Assembly (NCBI GenBank): GCA_964017195.1
Contig: OZ024900.1
Span: forward strand, 26,062,429 to 26,126,428
Reading direction: 5' to 3'
Origin: Siderastrea radians
Taxonomy: Eukaryota; Cnidaria; Anthozoa; Scleractinia; Rhizangiidae
DNA length: 64,000 bases
Below are positions 25,201 to 35,508 of this stretch, one piece after another. Position numbers and translations under genes: made by a program. The notes beneath the pieces are model-generated. The model had not been told where the DNA came from and did no database searches. It saw only the letters and a list, made by a program, of their open reading frames with translations. Positions within the stretch are counted from its first letter, which is position 1. Each line of letters opens with the position of its first letter.

Positions 25201-25927
25201 AGGGTGCGTTTCTTTGGGAAAATCCGAAAACGGATTTGTGATCCCAGATCATACGGATTCTTTGACACCAAAATAACGCAAAATCCGAAAAAGGATTATT
25301 TTGACATGATAAGACAGGCTGGAGGCACGCAATATATATATCAGAACGATATTTCTGTCGCACTGCCCTAGAATTCAACTAGAATGGAAAACAAATAATT
25401 CATAAACAAGGACAGCTAATAAGGCGAAGCTAATAAAATAACTAAATAAAAATAGTATCTGCAGTAGTTCAAGTGAACTCGCTATTTGCGTTCACAATTA
25501 GCAAAGTCTGATCCCTGAATTACAGAAATGGTACACAAATGAAGTTATCCTGACGTGTCAATGCTTCTGTCTGTACTTTTGGAGAAAACTTTTCAAATAT
25601 ACGGAACGGAATAATCACCTGAATTTTCTTTTTCACGATCGAATGTTTTGTCCCGCAAGATCGAGAGAAAATATGGCGAGACCGGTAAATTTGCATGGAA
25701 GACCGCTTGACAGATGTACTATTTTCGGATCCGTCCCCCAAAGAAACGCACGGATCATGAATCCTAAAAATCCGGATTTAGATTTGATCTGATGTATCCA
25801 CTCGGAGTGTGGATTCTTCAGATCACTAATCCGTGATTAATCCATTTTCGGATTTAGGTAAAGAAACGCAAAATCCGGTTTTGGATACAAGAATCCGGAT
25901 TTGGATTTTCCCAAAGAAACGCACCCT
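25201..25927. mobile_element. MITE with AGGGTGCGTTTCTTTGGG termini
   Basis: Terminal inverted repeats begin AGGGTGCGTTTCTTTGGGAA at 25201 and end with its complement at 25927, followed inward by variants of AATCCG/CGGATT. The end motif also occurs internally (about 25738 and 25860), so copies may be nested. TA flanks both ends. There is no transposase frame; it is a non-autonomous DNA transposon. Confidence 0.75.
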
Positions 25928-26350
25928 AAAATTCAAATCAACGTGACGAGTCACGTTCTCCATATTTGGACATTCACCTTGTGTTTTCAGAGTTTCAGAG
26001 AGGGGTTTTCGAAAATCGAAAGGGATTCCGAATCTGTCACGGATTTTTCGAAATGTTCAGACCTGCTTATGTTAATATCTTAGGTTGGAAGAACAGGCCA
26101 AGTACAACTCTCCACAGGAAAACGAGAACGCGAATAATTGATCGTTATTTGACTGGAGAGGGACCGACAGCGATCTCCACAGCAGCTCCTGCAACTCCTC
26201 AGGTGCAGTTTATTGTATCATTCGACATCATGAAACGTTCGGTACATGTGAGGCGTTTAGTCAAGGGGGTCGAAGTTATCCTTCTAAACTTTCATGCGAC
26301 GTTCTAGAATCTATTGAAATGTTCAAACTAGCGAAACCTAGGAAATATGA

Positions 26351-26530
26351 GTAGTATATCGTGAATTAAATGAATACCACCTGGTTCTCAGAGGTTTATT
26401 TTCGAATTTTAAAGCTCCCACAATAATAAACAAGCTCCTTTTGTCGCTTGTTTATTATGATGGGAGCTTTAAAATTCGAAAATAAACCTCTAAGGACCAG
26501 GTAGTATTCATTTAATTCACGATATACTAC
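26351..26530. repeat. 180-bp hairpin palindrome at left end of element B1
   Basis: Two 85-bp arms (26351-26435 and 26446-26530) are inverted complements with about five mismatches around a 10-base tip TCCTTTTGTC. A homologous hairpin (55659-55832) precedes B2. Sequence to the right of both hairpins is homologous between B1 and B2, while sequence to the left is not, so the hairpin marks the element boundary. It could be a terminal hairpin of a linear genome, a replication origin or a fold-back repeat. Confidence 0.8.
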
Positions 26531-26651
26531 TTAATAACCGAAATAAACCATCCAGCATAAAAAAAGAAGAAAATATAAAAACGAAAACATAACCGAACAC
26601 ACACACAAAAAAATAATTTATAGTCGATTAAATATTTGTGAGTCAAATTTG

Positions 26652-27019
26652 ATGGCTGCCGGATTCAACAACTGTCAGATTACCGAAGCAATTCAAAACC
26701 TACCTCCTGAGCTACGTGAGATAATTTACAAACATTACCTCGCTATAAAACTGAAAGAGAGGCTTTGGGTTGGAACCTGGTTCACGATGAGCTTTTAATA
26801 CAACCTTTTTGTCCTGAAAGACAGCGGCTTGTACATATTCTGGTGTGTGTAGCCTATATGCATTGTTGTTGTGGAGGGTGTTGTTACCCCTGTTATAAAC
26901 AAGAAGAAATCTTACATGAAATAACCACCTCAGTTCCAATAGTTGATATAACTTTAGTCAAATATTGCACTGATTTGTTTGAAGAAGTTTATCATAATCA
27001 TTTATTTTTTAATCTATAA
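26652..27019 (+). pseudogene. Cysteine-rich early-type protein, frameshifted (B1)
   Basis: Homologue of the intact B2 gene at 56339-56698. The N-terminal LPPELREIIYKHYLAIKL segment (F-box-like in look) is in frame from the ATG at 26652. A small deletion near 26757 relative to B2 shifts the frame, and the remainder (HDELLIQPFCPERQ...CCCGGCCYPCYKQEEIL) reads on in another frame to 27019. The Cys pattern suggests a zinc-binding domain. B1 lacks the second, upstream paralogue present in B2. Confidence 0.7.
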
Positions 27020-27118
27020 TCAAAATATTCATTTCCTTCATCAGATATTTTTATACCCATTTTATTAACAAATCGATAAGGATAATAGCATTGTGCTATA
27101 TAATAAATGTAAAAATGT
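27020..27118. other. Deletion junction in B1
   Basis: Sequence up to about 27087 matches B2 at 56700-56780 (the 3' end of the VWAPKRL-type gene). It then switches to sequence matching B2 at 58686 onward (promoter of the membrane-protein gene). About 1.9 kb present in B2 is missing here. Confidence 0.6.
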
Positions 27119-28680
27119 TTATGGCACTCTATATTCAATCAATAGTAATATTTCCTCATTTGATACACCCGAAGCCAATTCCACACCCATAAGACCAAAC
27201 CCCAATACTAAATTGATATTTATTGTCTGTGATCGAGTTGATTGGGTTAAAGTGTAAGTGATTGATTGAGTTAATTGGTTACTGTGTTTTATTTTTAAAG
27301 AAATAGGCGTATATTGACTTTTAAGCTTGAAATAGAGCACTGTTATAGTTAATATGTGGCTATGATTTGGAATGATTATTTTATCCCAACCATTTAATAA
27401 AAATTTGCGCCCATTTTTGGTATTTAAACGCCCATGTATGTAATGAACGGAACCACGCAAACGATGACTGTTTAAAGAGAGATCTGTTTGCATTACCATT
27501 TTTCTATTTTCAATAACAAAAGCGGTGTCATAGACACTTGGATCAACGTTTGAAATTGTTTCTTTAACACCATAAACAATTAGATGACCAATTGTTAAAA
27601 ATGATGGATTACTGGCTGATCGAGATATATGTATTGTGGGGGTGAGCTACCCCATCTGTGAAAATTGATGACTGTTTTGGTGTACTTTTCGAATGTTTTT
27701 GTTGCATAATTAGAAATTGAAATCGTTGTGCCTTGCACTGTTACACTTATTCATTTCCGGCGGAAACCATTCTACAACCATTGTGTAATAACCAACCGGA
27801 AGTTTATATAGGTTAAAACCGAGGCGTGACCGGTACTGGTTGGGCGAGCCTTTTTCAAATAAGAGTTTAAGTTGGTAAGCTTTTTTATTAATTTGATGTG
27901 GAGAATTGGAAAAATCGTGTATACCCAAAACCTCGATATTGCTTTCACTCGAAGATTCATCAGTGTCTTCCATCAAGTATCTGAAGGCGTCCCTTTTTTG
28001 TCCCGAGTTAATGATCTGAGATTCATGAATTTTTTGAGTGACAAGATCTCTCATAGTTGTTATTTCATTTTGCATAAAATTAACATTAACTGCGGATTTC
28101 GAATCTTTGTAATCGGTTTGTAAGTTAATAATTTTATTATTATTTAAATTCAAGTTTCCAGTCATATTGTTACTGCCATCAACTTTGAGAAACTTTTTTT
28201 GTGTCATATCATCAATTCTGTTGTTAACAAACTCAACACATGCGGCATCTCTTTGGTTTGAAGGAAGATTAAGATTGATAATTGATTTATTTTTCATATC
28301 AATATCAGCTTCTTTATCCAATTTTTTCACAAGCTGATTATCGACATATTTTTTGTTTGTGGCTTGGTCTGCCTGTACTGGGTCTTTTACGTTGTAGATT
28401 GTATTATTGTTCATATCAATGCTTGCTTCCATTTTTCCGTCTTCCTTTTTTGAAAGAAAGATATTTCTCGTGTCCTGATAATTTATTACCTTTGTCAGAT
28501 CACCGTGGACAGGATAGGGGTTGCTTTTTAAACGCAAAATATCGTACTTATTTTGCATGTCAATATCAGCAGAACCGCTGGCACTACCCTGAGGTCCAGG
28601 ATCACCTTTTTCACCTTTTTCACCTTTTAGGCCCTGAGGTCCTTGTGGTCCTTTATCACCTTTTGAACCCTTTATGAACA
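27119..28680 (-). pseudogene. Collagen-like fibre protein, decayed (B1)
   Basis: Homologue of the B2 fibre (58740-60593). The frame at 28680-27710 keeps the end of a Gly-X-Y collagen stretch, then repeated shaft units ([40 protein letters not shown]) typical of trimeric viral or phage fibres, then the start of a head domain. Indels break the frame near 27710-27500; the last part (27499-27119) resumes in another frame. The N-terminal collagen half is cut away at about 28680, where unrelated-orientation penton sequence begins. A host-attachment fibre role is inferred for the intact gene. Confidence 0.75.
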
Positions 28681-28681
28681 C

Positions 28682-29117
28682 TATCTCCACTCAAAATCAC
28701 GTTTCCATAACCAATTAAATCAGAAAAAGTTCCTTGAGATAAGTCAAACTCATAATCATCATGAATTAAAATGACAACTCTGTAAACCGTCATATCGAAA
28801 TACATATTGAAAATGAAATTACTTTTTTCAACTTTTGGATCTACTCTACCGATGTGTTTCTGAATAAAATGGTTAATGTTTGCGTAATCATACATTCCGT
28901 TTGGGAAAGTCAAAGTTTTCCAAGCTTGTTCCGTTTTTTTTCTCCAGCGAATTTTGTTATTATCATAAGCGGCATCTATATTATACCATGAATAACTCAT
29001 TGAGGTATTTTTCAATGCTGCTTGATATTTTTTTTCTGAATCTAAATAAATTGGAGTTGGAAAATTAATTGTGAAATAAATATAAAGTAAAAGCTTGTTG
29101 ATATGTTCAGAATTCAA
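28682..29117 (-). pseudogene. Penton-like protein fragment in inverted orientation (B1)
   Basis: About 145 codons match the B2 penton-like protein (61252-62973): YQAALKN, SYSWYNIDAAYDNNKIRWRKKTEQAWKTLTFPNGMYDY and FDLSQGTFSDLIGYG. In B2 the gene is on the plus strand; here the fragment is on the minus strand and runs directly into collagen-coding sequence of the fibre. Its N-terminal and C-terminal thirds and the ATPase gene are missing, so a deletion with inversion formed this junction. Confidence 0.7.
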
Positions 29118-29163
29118 CCATACCTCGAGAATGAAAAATATGTCAAAATTAATTTAACCACCC

Positions 29164-29403
29164 TGTAGGGGAGAGAAAACCACTCCAAAAGGACGATTCC
29201 AAAACGATTTAATTATGAACTTTTACATTTCAGTTCACTACTCGAACCAAAAACAAATCTCTACTCCTTCGCACCGCGTGCTCGGCTCAACTTCGCGAAA
29301 TCTGTCAATCATAAACAGAACGTCTGATTGGCTATTAAAAACGGAAACGATTACATCATTGTGTCCTTGCGTGACGCGTTACAAACTAAATCTCTTTTGT
29401 CCA
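29164..29403 (-). repeat. 3' LTR of BEL/Pao element
   Basis: This copy matches 35269-35508 over its full 240 bp, as far as I can compare by eye. It is flanked outward by the CACCC duplication and inward by the polypurine tract. Confidence 0.9.
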
Positions 29404-29519
29404 TTTCCCCCTCCCCACACTGGGAGGTAACTAACAGTGTGATTGTTCCAAAAAAGATGTTTCAAGAAACTAACAATAAAAATGCAAGACCAAATGAATG
29501 TTCACGTGTACACAATGTT

Positions 29520-32500
29520 CTAGTGTTCCTGTAAGGACACCAGTTTGTGGATGGGCCTTACTACAGTCTTTGTCCCACACTGGATCTTTGCAACTCTGGT
29601 GTGCCCGTCTCTTCCTGGGTAGGTCTCAGTGATTCGTCCAAGAGGCCACTGTCCTCTGGGTAGCTTGGGATCTAATACGAGCACTACGTCATCTTTCTTT
29701 AAATCTTTAACCACTTCTGTCCACTTCCGCCTTGGACTCAGCAACGGCAGGTACTCTTGTAGCCACCTCCTCCAAACTTGAGAGATAATTTCTTGAACTG
29801 TACGCCAACGCTTGTGTGGACTAAAATCTGTGGTGTCAACGGTTTCAGGTGCAAATTGGCCGCCCAACTGTCCATGCAGAAAATGATTTGGAGTAAGCGG
29901 TACAACATCTCTGGGATCAGCAGACTGGTAGGTAAGAGGTCGGGAGTTGAGCAGGCTTTCCGCTCCAACAACAACAGTAATTAGCTCCTCATCAGTGACA
30001 TCACTTGTCCCAAGTATCCCATAGATGGCCTTCTTAGCTGAATTGATCATGGCCTCATGGATGCCACCAAAGTGCGGTGCCCCTGGCGGATTGAAATTCC
30101 ATTTCACGCCTCTATAAGCGGTGATCTGCTGAATCCTGTCCTGATCCAACTGACTGACGAGTTCCTTCAGTTCGCTGACGGCTCCCACGAAGTTTGTTCC
30201 GCAGTCGCTGACCATCTCCGTCGGTACACCTCGTCGACTAGTGAATCTTGTGAAGGCATTAAGGAAGCTGTCAGTGTCCAAGCCAAATGCTACTTCTAAA
30301 TGAACTGCGCGGGTTGATAAGCAGGTGAACAAGCACAGCCACCTTTTCTGTCGGCGCACACCTCGTCCTTGCACAGTGGTGAACGGCCCGGCATAATCCA
30401 CAGCTGTTTGGTCAAACGGACGAAAGGTCAACCTGAGGCGGATCTTCGGAAGCGGAGCCATGATCTGCTTAGAAGTCTTGTTCTTCCTTCTCTTGCAAGT
30501 ATTACATTCTCCTTCCCATTCTCGAATCTCTTCACGTGCTGCTATTATCCAGTATCTTTCGCTAACTTGGGACAACACAAAGTTAGTGCCTGCTGAATGG
30601 TTGGCCTGCTCATGATAATGCTTGACAATAAGTTTGGTAACCCAGTGTCCTCGAGGCAATACCATGGGGAATCGCACATCATATGGCAGGTATTCGGCAA
30701 ACTGCAATCTTCCATTTGAACGGATGCAACCATCTTCATCAAGCATGGGGTTCAGCTTGATAAGTGGGCTCTTCGGCGGTAGGGACTTCCCGGATGCCAA
30801 TGCCTTGTACTCATTATGAAAAGCTTCTCGTTGACACGACCGCACCACCTCTTCCTCAGCCTCTCTGATCTCATGCGGTAACAACACTTTACTGGTCTGC
30901 TTCTCACCCTTCTTCGACATATTGTGGAGAGCTCTTCTCACTCTTGCATGAACACCAACTAATCGACTCCAACTCGAAAAGCGTTTTCGATCCAACCTCC
31001 AGCTTGCACTGTTGGTTTCCTGACACGGCTTGGCGACATTCTGAATTGGGTTGGTCTGTACGGTCACGTGTGCGGTGATTTCCCTTTCCTGTTCTCTCAC
31101 AGCTTTCATCTCCTGCATGACCTTTGGACGGTCTGCCTGCTGCATCTTAGGCCATGCATCCTTCTCTTTACGCAACCATTCGGGGCCATCCCACCACAAA
31201 AGGGATTCGGCAAGTTCAGATGGACTACTTCCTCTGGAGCACAGGTCTGCAGGATTTTGTTCGGTGGGGACATGCTGCCATTGTACTGGTTCTGTGCTGA
31301 TTTGTATTTCACCTATGCGATTTGCAACAAACGGCCGGAAATCTCTTCCCCTTCCACGAATCCACCATAACACGTCCGTGCTGTCAGAGTAAAAGGTTGC
31401 AGCTTTTACCGGTACTTCTAGAGCTCGCGATACGGACTGGGTTAACCTCAACCCCACAATAGCTCCCATTAATTCCAATCTAGGTATCGTCATAGGTGTA
31501 AGTGGAGCAACTTTACTCTTCGAGGCTATCAATCGGCTGGTTACTGAACCATCTGCATACTCACATCGTAAGTATGATACAGCTCCATAGGCTTGCTGTG
31601 AGGCATCAACAAAGGTCACCACTTCCCTGCTCTTCACGGGTTGCTGATTTCGTAAGCCACGGGGAGCTTTGACATTTGCTAAACATGGCAACTGTGAGAA
31701 CCAATTCTGGATGCGATTAGCCACTTCATCTTCAACTTCCTCATCCCAGTCATATCCTCGATGCCACAGTTCTTGAAGCATAATCTTTGCTTGTACAATG
31801 AAAGGACTGATCAGGCCAAGTGAATCAAAGACTGTTGCAACCTTCTTTAAAACACTCCTCTTCGTAATCGGATAGTCAAACGGTGCTGGGATTGCAGGTA
31901 CTACAAATACATCTTCGGTACTGTTCCACTGTAAGCCAAGTGTGCTAGTGACTGTAGCTTTGTTGTCTCTAATGTTCACTTCTGTGGCTCGGTCTTCTTC
32001 CGGTATGACTGCCATGACCTTGTCTGAGTTTGATACCCACTTCCGGGCATGCATACCTGCTTTTGCCCACAGAGCACTGAGTTCGTGATAAAGCTCAATC
32101 CCTTTCTCATCCTCTTCAACACTGTCAAGTGAGTCATCCATGTAAGTGGATTGAAGTACAGTTTCGGCAGCTGACGGATACTCTGTTCGGTGACGCCTGG
32201 CATTTTCCTGAGCAATGAACTGGGCTTCCATGGGGGCTGAGTTTTTCCCGAACACAACTCTGCAGAACTCGTACACATCTGGCTCGCGGTCTGTTTCTCC
32301 GTCTCGCCACAGAATTCGGAACAATGGACGATCTTCTTCTTTGATTTCTATTTGGAGGTACATCTCCTGGATGTCGCAGACAAGAGCGACCGGGTTGCGG
32401 CGGAAACGAATCAGAACATCAAACAGTTCTCTTTGCAGTTTTGGTCCAGCATGAATGACATCATTTAGGGATATGCCATTGCACTTTGCAGAACAATCAA

Positions 32501-35138
32501 AGACAATCCTTACTTTGGTTGTAGATTTGCTCATTTTAACAATAGGGAAGTGCGGCAAGTACCAGACTTCAGGGGGTGGCGGCTCATTTTCAGGAACCCT
32601 GCGAAGGTATCCTTTCTCCATGTACGTCTCAATGGTTTTCTGATACTCCGCTTCGACAAATTCCTTCTTCTTCAAGTTTCTCTCGGTGCTACAAAGTCGG
32701 GATTCTGCCACTTGTCGATTGTTTGGCAATTGTGGCCTCTGTTCTTTCCATGGCACTGCGATAATGTATCTCCCATTATTGTAATGAACAGAACTGCTGA
32801 CTTTCTCCAGAGCCAATTTCTCTTCTTCAGTACAAACAATTGACACATTCGGTTCAGTTCCATAGTTCTCGATTTCCCAAAAACGCTTTAGAGTTTGATC
32901 CAACTCACAACAACTTCCAGCTCCGTAAACCGGTCCAGCTTCTCGAGTTAGCAGTGTTCTAATTGTGTGCGTCCTAGTTCCTGACTCCACTCTTCCATCC
33001 GGACGCCCAATACAAGTCCAACCAAGTGGACCCAAACGCGCAACTGGCTCACCCACTCTTCCACGGACATCCACAAAAGAATAATGTAAATCAGCATTGT
33101 CGACCCTAATTAACAAGTCCACCAGTCCGTCCTTTGCTGGCGATGGGAAATCACACTCGACAAGGTGAGGCCACTTGTCTTGGCTTGCCCTCCAATTCTC
33201 AACCTGATAGCTCCCGGTCACGTTGCGGGGACAAGTCTTCACCTCAATTTCCTTCTTAAACTGTCCATTTACACTTTCAATCTCGATTGTCAATGGCATG
33301 GTTTGAAATGTCTCGACCGAGTTGTTCAGTACATGAACTTTGACTGTTTGGTAAGACTCCCTTAACCCAAGAGCTCCGGCTACTTCTTCATTCAGAAAGG
33401 ACTCGTTTGAGGCATCGTCCAGGATTGCATTCACTTTGACCTTCTTTCCTTGTGCCTTTACCCATACCGGAATGGTTCGCAGCGAATAGGCTTCATGTAG
33501 GCGTATTGAGTTGCATGTCGTCATAGCTCGCAATGCAGGACCGCCTTCTCTTTCGGGTGATGCCGGTGGACTGGCTGCCCCCTCCCGTGCACTAAGTGAG
33601 GGATAAGCATTACCTTCAACCACTGACTGTGCGGCATCCACGGGTTGGCTGATAGCAGGCAGACTTTCGTGTAAGAGGCGGTGGTGGTTTCCCCGGCAAC
33701 CATCAATTTGGCACATGTGTGACTTGGTGCAGGCTCTACCCTGGTGATCTCCAGCCAAACACCGAAAACACAACCGTTTATCCTTTGCAAACTGCCAGCG
33801 ATCATCATAGCTCTTTTGTTGAAAGTCCAGACACGACCATACTCCATGATAAGGGGAACCACAACATGCACAGGGGGGCTTGCGGTTTAACTGGTTTTGC
33901 CATCCAGGTGGTCTCTTGCTCCTTCCTGACAAGTCTGACCCTACATGGAAATTGCGGAACTTTGGACGGTAATTAGTCTTGCTTGGCAACTGAACATTTT
34001 CTGACTTCTCTTTTCCTACTAGACCATAAGACATCTCCATTGCTTCCACTTCAATTCGCACCTCTTCTTTGAGCCAGTCTTTTAAGCATAGCACTGATCG
34101 CTCGCGGCTCTGCTCTTGCAACCAACGGCTATACTTTTGAACTTGGTCTTCTGTAAGCTTTTTGACCAGCAGGCTGTGCAAGGTTCCTTCCCCCAGCTCC
34201 CCTTCGCGTCCTTCGGCTTGCAGTTTCACTACAGTTATCCTAACCAGATCCGCAAACTTCTCAAAACCTTGCACATCATGTCTCCGCAGTGATGCCATCT
34301 TCTCCAGCTGATCCATGTAGGCCCTCAGTTGACGCCGCTGACCCCCGAATTTGGACTGTAAAATCTCTTTAGCTTCTTCGTACTCAGGCTCGGAAATTTC
34401 AAGGCCTCTGGTGGATTCAAGGGCGTTTCCGAACAAACATTGACGCAATCTTGCCATTTTCAGGTTGGCTGGCTCCTTAGATTTATCCACTAGGCTCTCG
34501 AACAGCCCCCAGAACTCCTCAAATTTCGTCTTGTCTCCTCCGTAAGTCGGTACTTTCAACGGTTTCAAACGATTGTTCGCGGAGACTCCTCCTGGCGAAA
34601 CCCCAGAAGCTCCTGTGTCGTCGTGACCACTGTAATTTCCTTGGAGGTTTGTCGGCGGCGAGCCCTCTGAAACGATTGGCGTAGTTAAATTGGATGCCGA
34701 CGTCCCTTGCAAAGCACTCACGGTCACGGCGGAATTTTGAACACATGTTTTCACGGCCTCGTGGGCTTTCTCAATCGCGGCTTGAATTTCCAATTCAAGC
34801 GATTGGCTTTCTTCTATGGCGGCGTTTTGACTCTTTACATCCCCATTTTCCAAATACACGACGCTCAATTCGTCTAAAATTTCCAATGTTGTATCTAACA
34901 GCGACCATAACTGCTCTATGTCCTTTTCAATAGCGATCGCATCCTTCGACGTGATGCGCAGTTTCTCCATGTGGTGACGAATCTTCGTCATTTCGGTTTT
35001 CCTCTGTCGCTTTCCTCGTTTTAGCTTCAAGAGCTCCTTCTCTCTTTCCAGTTTCGTTTCGTCGTCGTTATCTTTCTCGGTTTTTTCGGTATCGGTCCCC
35101 AGTGCTTGATCGGCGGTTAAGTTTTCTTGATCGGTCAT
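29520..35138 (-). CDS. BEL/Pao Gag-Pol polyprotein
   Basis: An uninterrupted 1872-codon frame. In order: coiled-coil N-terminus; Gag-like DUF1759 region (PTYGGDKTKFEEFWGLFESL, about 205-345); two zinc knuckles (CACCGSPYHGVWSC and CFRCLAGDHQGRAC, about 430-480); retropepsin/DUF1758 (AILDDASNESFL, about 580); reverse transcriptase with STYMDDSLDS (about 1025); RNase H/peptidase A17 region; H2C2 integrase zinc finger (HYHEQANH...CNTC, about 1525-1560) and DDE core (AVDYAGPF, SDCGTNFVGA, GGIHEAMINSAKKA); C-terminal domain with GRITETYPGRDG. These mark a BEL/Pao element. Gag and Pol are fused without a stop. It supplies replication and integration functions to its own RNA only and has no link to viral genes of B1. 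Confidence 0.93.
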   Translation of the reverse strand: MTDQENLTADQALGTDTEKTEKDNDDETKLEREKELLKLKRGKRQRKTEMTKIRHHMEKLRITSKDAIAIEKDIEQLWSLLDTTLEILDELSVVYLENGDVKSQNAAIEESQSLELEIQAAIEKAHEAVKTCVQNSAVTVSALQGTSASNLTTPIVSEGSPPTNLQGNYSGHDDTGASGVSPGGVSANNRLKPLKVPTYGGDKTKFEEFWGLFESLVDKSKEPANLKMARLRQCLFGNALESTRGLEISEPEYEEAKEILQSKFGGQRRQLRAYMDQLEKMASLRRHDVQGFEKFADLVRITVVKLQAEGREGELGEGTLHSLLVKKLTEDQVQKYSRWLQEQSRERSVLCLKDWLKEEVRIEVEAMEMSYGLVGKEKSENVQLPSKTNYRPKFRNFHVGSDLSGRSKRPPGWQNQLNRKPPCACCGSPYHGVWSCLDFQQKSYDDRWQFAKDKRLCFRCLAGDHQGRACTKSHMCQIDGCRGNHHRLLHESLPAISQPVDAAQSVVEGNAYPSLSAREGAASPPASPEREGGPALRAMTTCNSIRLHEAYSLRTIPVWVKAQGKKVKVNAILDDASNESFLNEEVAGALGLRESYQTVKVHVLNNSVETFQTMPLTIEIESVNGQFKKEIEVKTCPRNVTGSYQVENWRASQDKWPHLVECDFPSPAKDGLVDLLIRVDNADLHYSFVDVRGRVGEPVARLGPLGWTCIGRPDGRVESGTRTHTIRTLLTREAGPVYGAGSCCELDQTLKRFWEIENYGTEPNVSIVCTEEEKLALEKVSSSVHYNNGRYIIAVPWKEQRPQLPNNRQVAESRLCSTERNLKKKEFVEAEYQKTIETYMEKGYLRRVPENEPPPPEVWYLPHFPIVKMSKSTTKVRIVFDCSAKCNGISLNDVIHAGPKLQRELFDVLIRFRRNPVALVCDIQEMYLQIEIKEEDRPLFRILWRDGETDREPDVYEFCRVVFGKNSAPMEAQFIAQENARRHRTEYPSAAETVLQSTYMDDSLDSVEEDEKGIELYHELSALWAKAGMHARKWVSNSDKVMAVIPEEDRATEVNIRDNKATVTSTLGLQWNSTEDVFVVPAIPAPFDYPITKRSVLKKVATVFDSLGLISPFIVQAKIMLQELWHRGYDWDEEVEDEVANRIQNWFSQLPCLANVKAPRGLRNQQPVKSREVVTFVDASQQAYGAVSYLRCEYADGSVTSRLIASKSKVAPLTPMTIPRLELMGAIVGLRLTQSVSRALEVPVKAATFYSDSTDVLWWIRGRGRDFRPFVANRIGEIQISTEPVQWQHVPTEQNPADLCSRGSSPSELAESLLWWDGPEWLRKEKDAWPKMQQADRPKVMQEMKAVREQEREITAHVTVQTNPIQNVAKPCQETNSASWRLDRKRFSSWSRLVGVHARVRRALHNMSKKGEKQTSKVLLPHEIREAEEEVVRSCQREAFHNEYKALASGKSLPPKSPLIKLNPMLDEDGCIRSNGRLQFAEYLPYDVRFPMVLPRGHWVTKLIVKHYHEQANHSAGTNFVLSQVSERYWIIAAREEIREWEGECNTCKRRKNKTSKQIMAPLPKIRLRLTFRPFDQTAVDYAGPFTTVQGRGVRRQKRWLCLFTCLSTRAVHLEVAFGLDTDSFLNAFTRFTSRRGVPTEMVSDCGTNFVGAVSELKELVSQLDQDRIQQITAYRGVKWNFNPPGAPHFGGIHEAMINSAKKAIYGILGTSDVTDEELITVVVGAESLLNSRPLTYQSADPRDVVPLTPNHFLHGQLGGQFAPETVDTTDFSPHKRWRTVQEIISQVWRRWLQEYLPLLSPRRKWTEVVKDLKKDDVVLVLDPKLPRGQWPLGRITETYPGRDGHTRVAKIQCGTKTVVRPIHKLVSLQEH

Positions 35139-35268
35139 CTTGAGCGAAAGCGGCCAAATTATAATTCCTCACGGTTAACTTGCGACGGTAAACACTCCAA
35201 CAGTTTTCCTGAATAACTACTACATTCGGTATTAAAATAGCCAGTCTCCCGTCGTGGTCGCCAAAAAA

Positions 35269-35508
35269 TGTAGGGGAGAGAAAACCACTCCAAAAGGACG
35301 ATTCCAAAACGATTTAATTATGAACTTTTACATTTCAGTTCACTACTCGAACCAAAAACAAATCTCTACTCCTTCGCACCGCGTGCTCGGCTCAACTTCG
35401 CGAAATCTGTCAATCATAAACAGAACGTCTGATTGGCTATTAAAAACGGAAACGATTACATCATTGTGTCCTTGCGTGACGCGTTACAAACTAAATCTCT
35501 TTTGTCCA
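35269..35508 (-). repeat. 5' LTR of BEL/Pao element
   Basis: A 240-bp copy matching 29164-29403; it starts the element transcript on the minus strand. It is followed in element sense by TTTTTT and the primer-binding-like site at about 35246-35262. Confidence 0.9.

Larger units (their letters stand above)
29164..35508 (-). mobile_element. Full-length BEL/Pao LTR retrotransposon
   Basis: The element is 6345 bp on the minus strand. 240-bp LTRs lie at 35269-35508 (5') and 29164-29403 (3'), beginning TGGACAAAAG and ending CCCCTACA in element orientation, and they look identical by eye. The CACCC target duplication is at 29159-29163 and 35509-35513. A primer-binding-like TGGCGACCACGACGGGA follows the 5' LTR after six T. 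A polypurine tract (GGGGAGGGGGAAA) precedes the 3' LTR. One intact gag-pol frame fills the interior. LTR identity and the clean frame indicate a recent, possibly still competent insertion into the B1 capsid gene. Confidence 0.92.

Noticed and set aside
27872..28123. Plus-strand frames antisense to fibre gene
   Set aside because: Shadows of the collagen/shaft coding sequence; same for 59987-60286 in B2.
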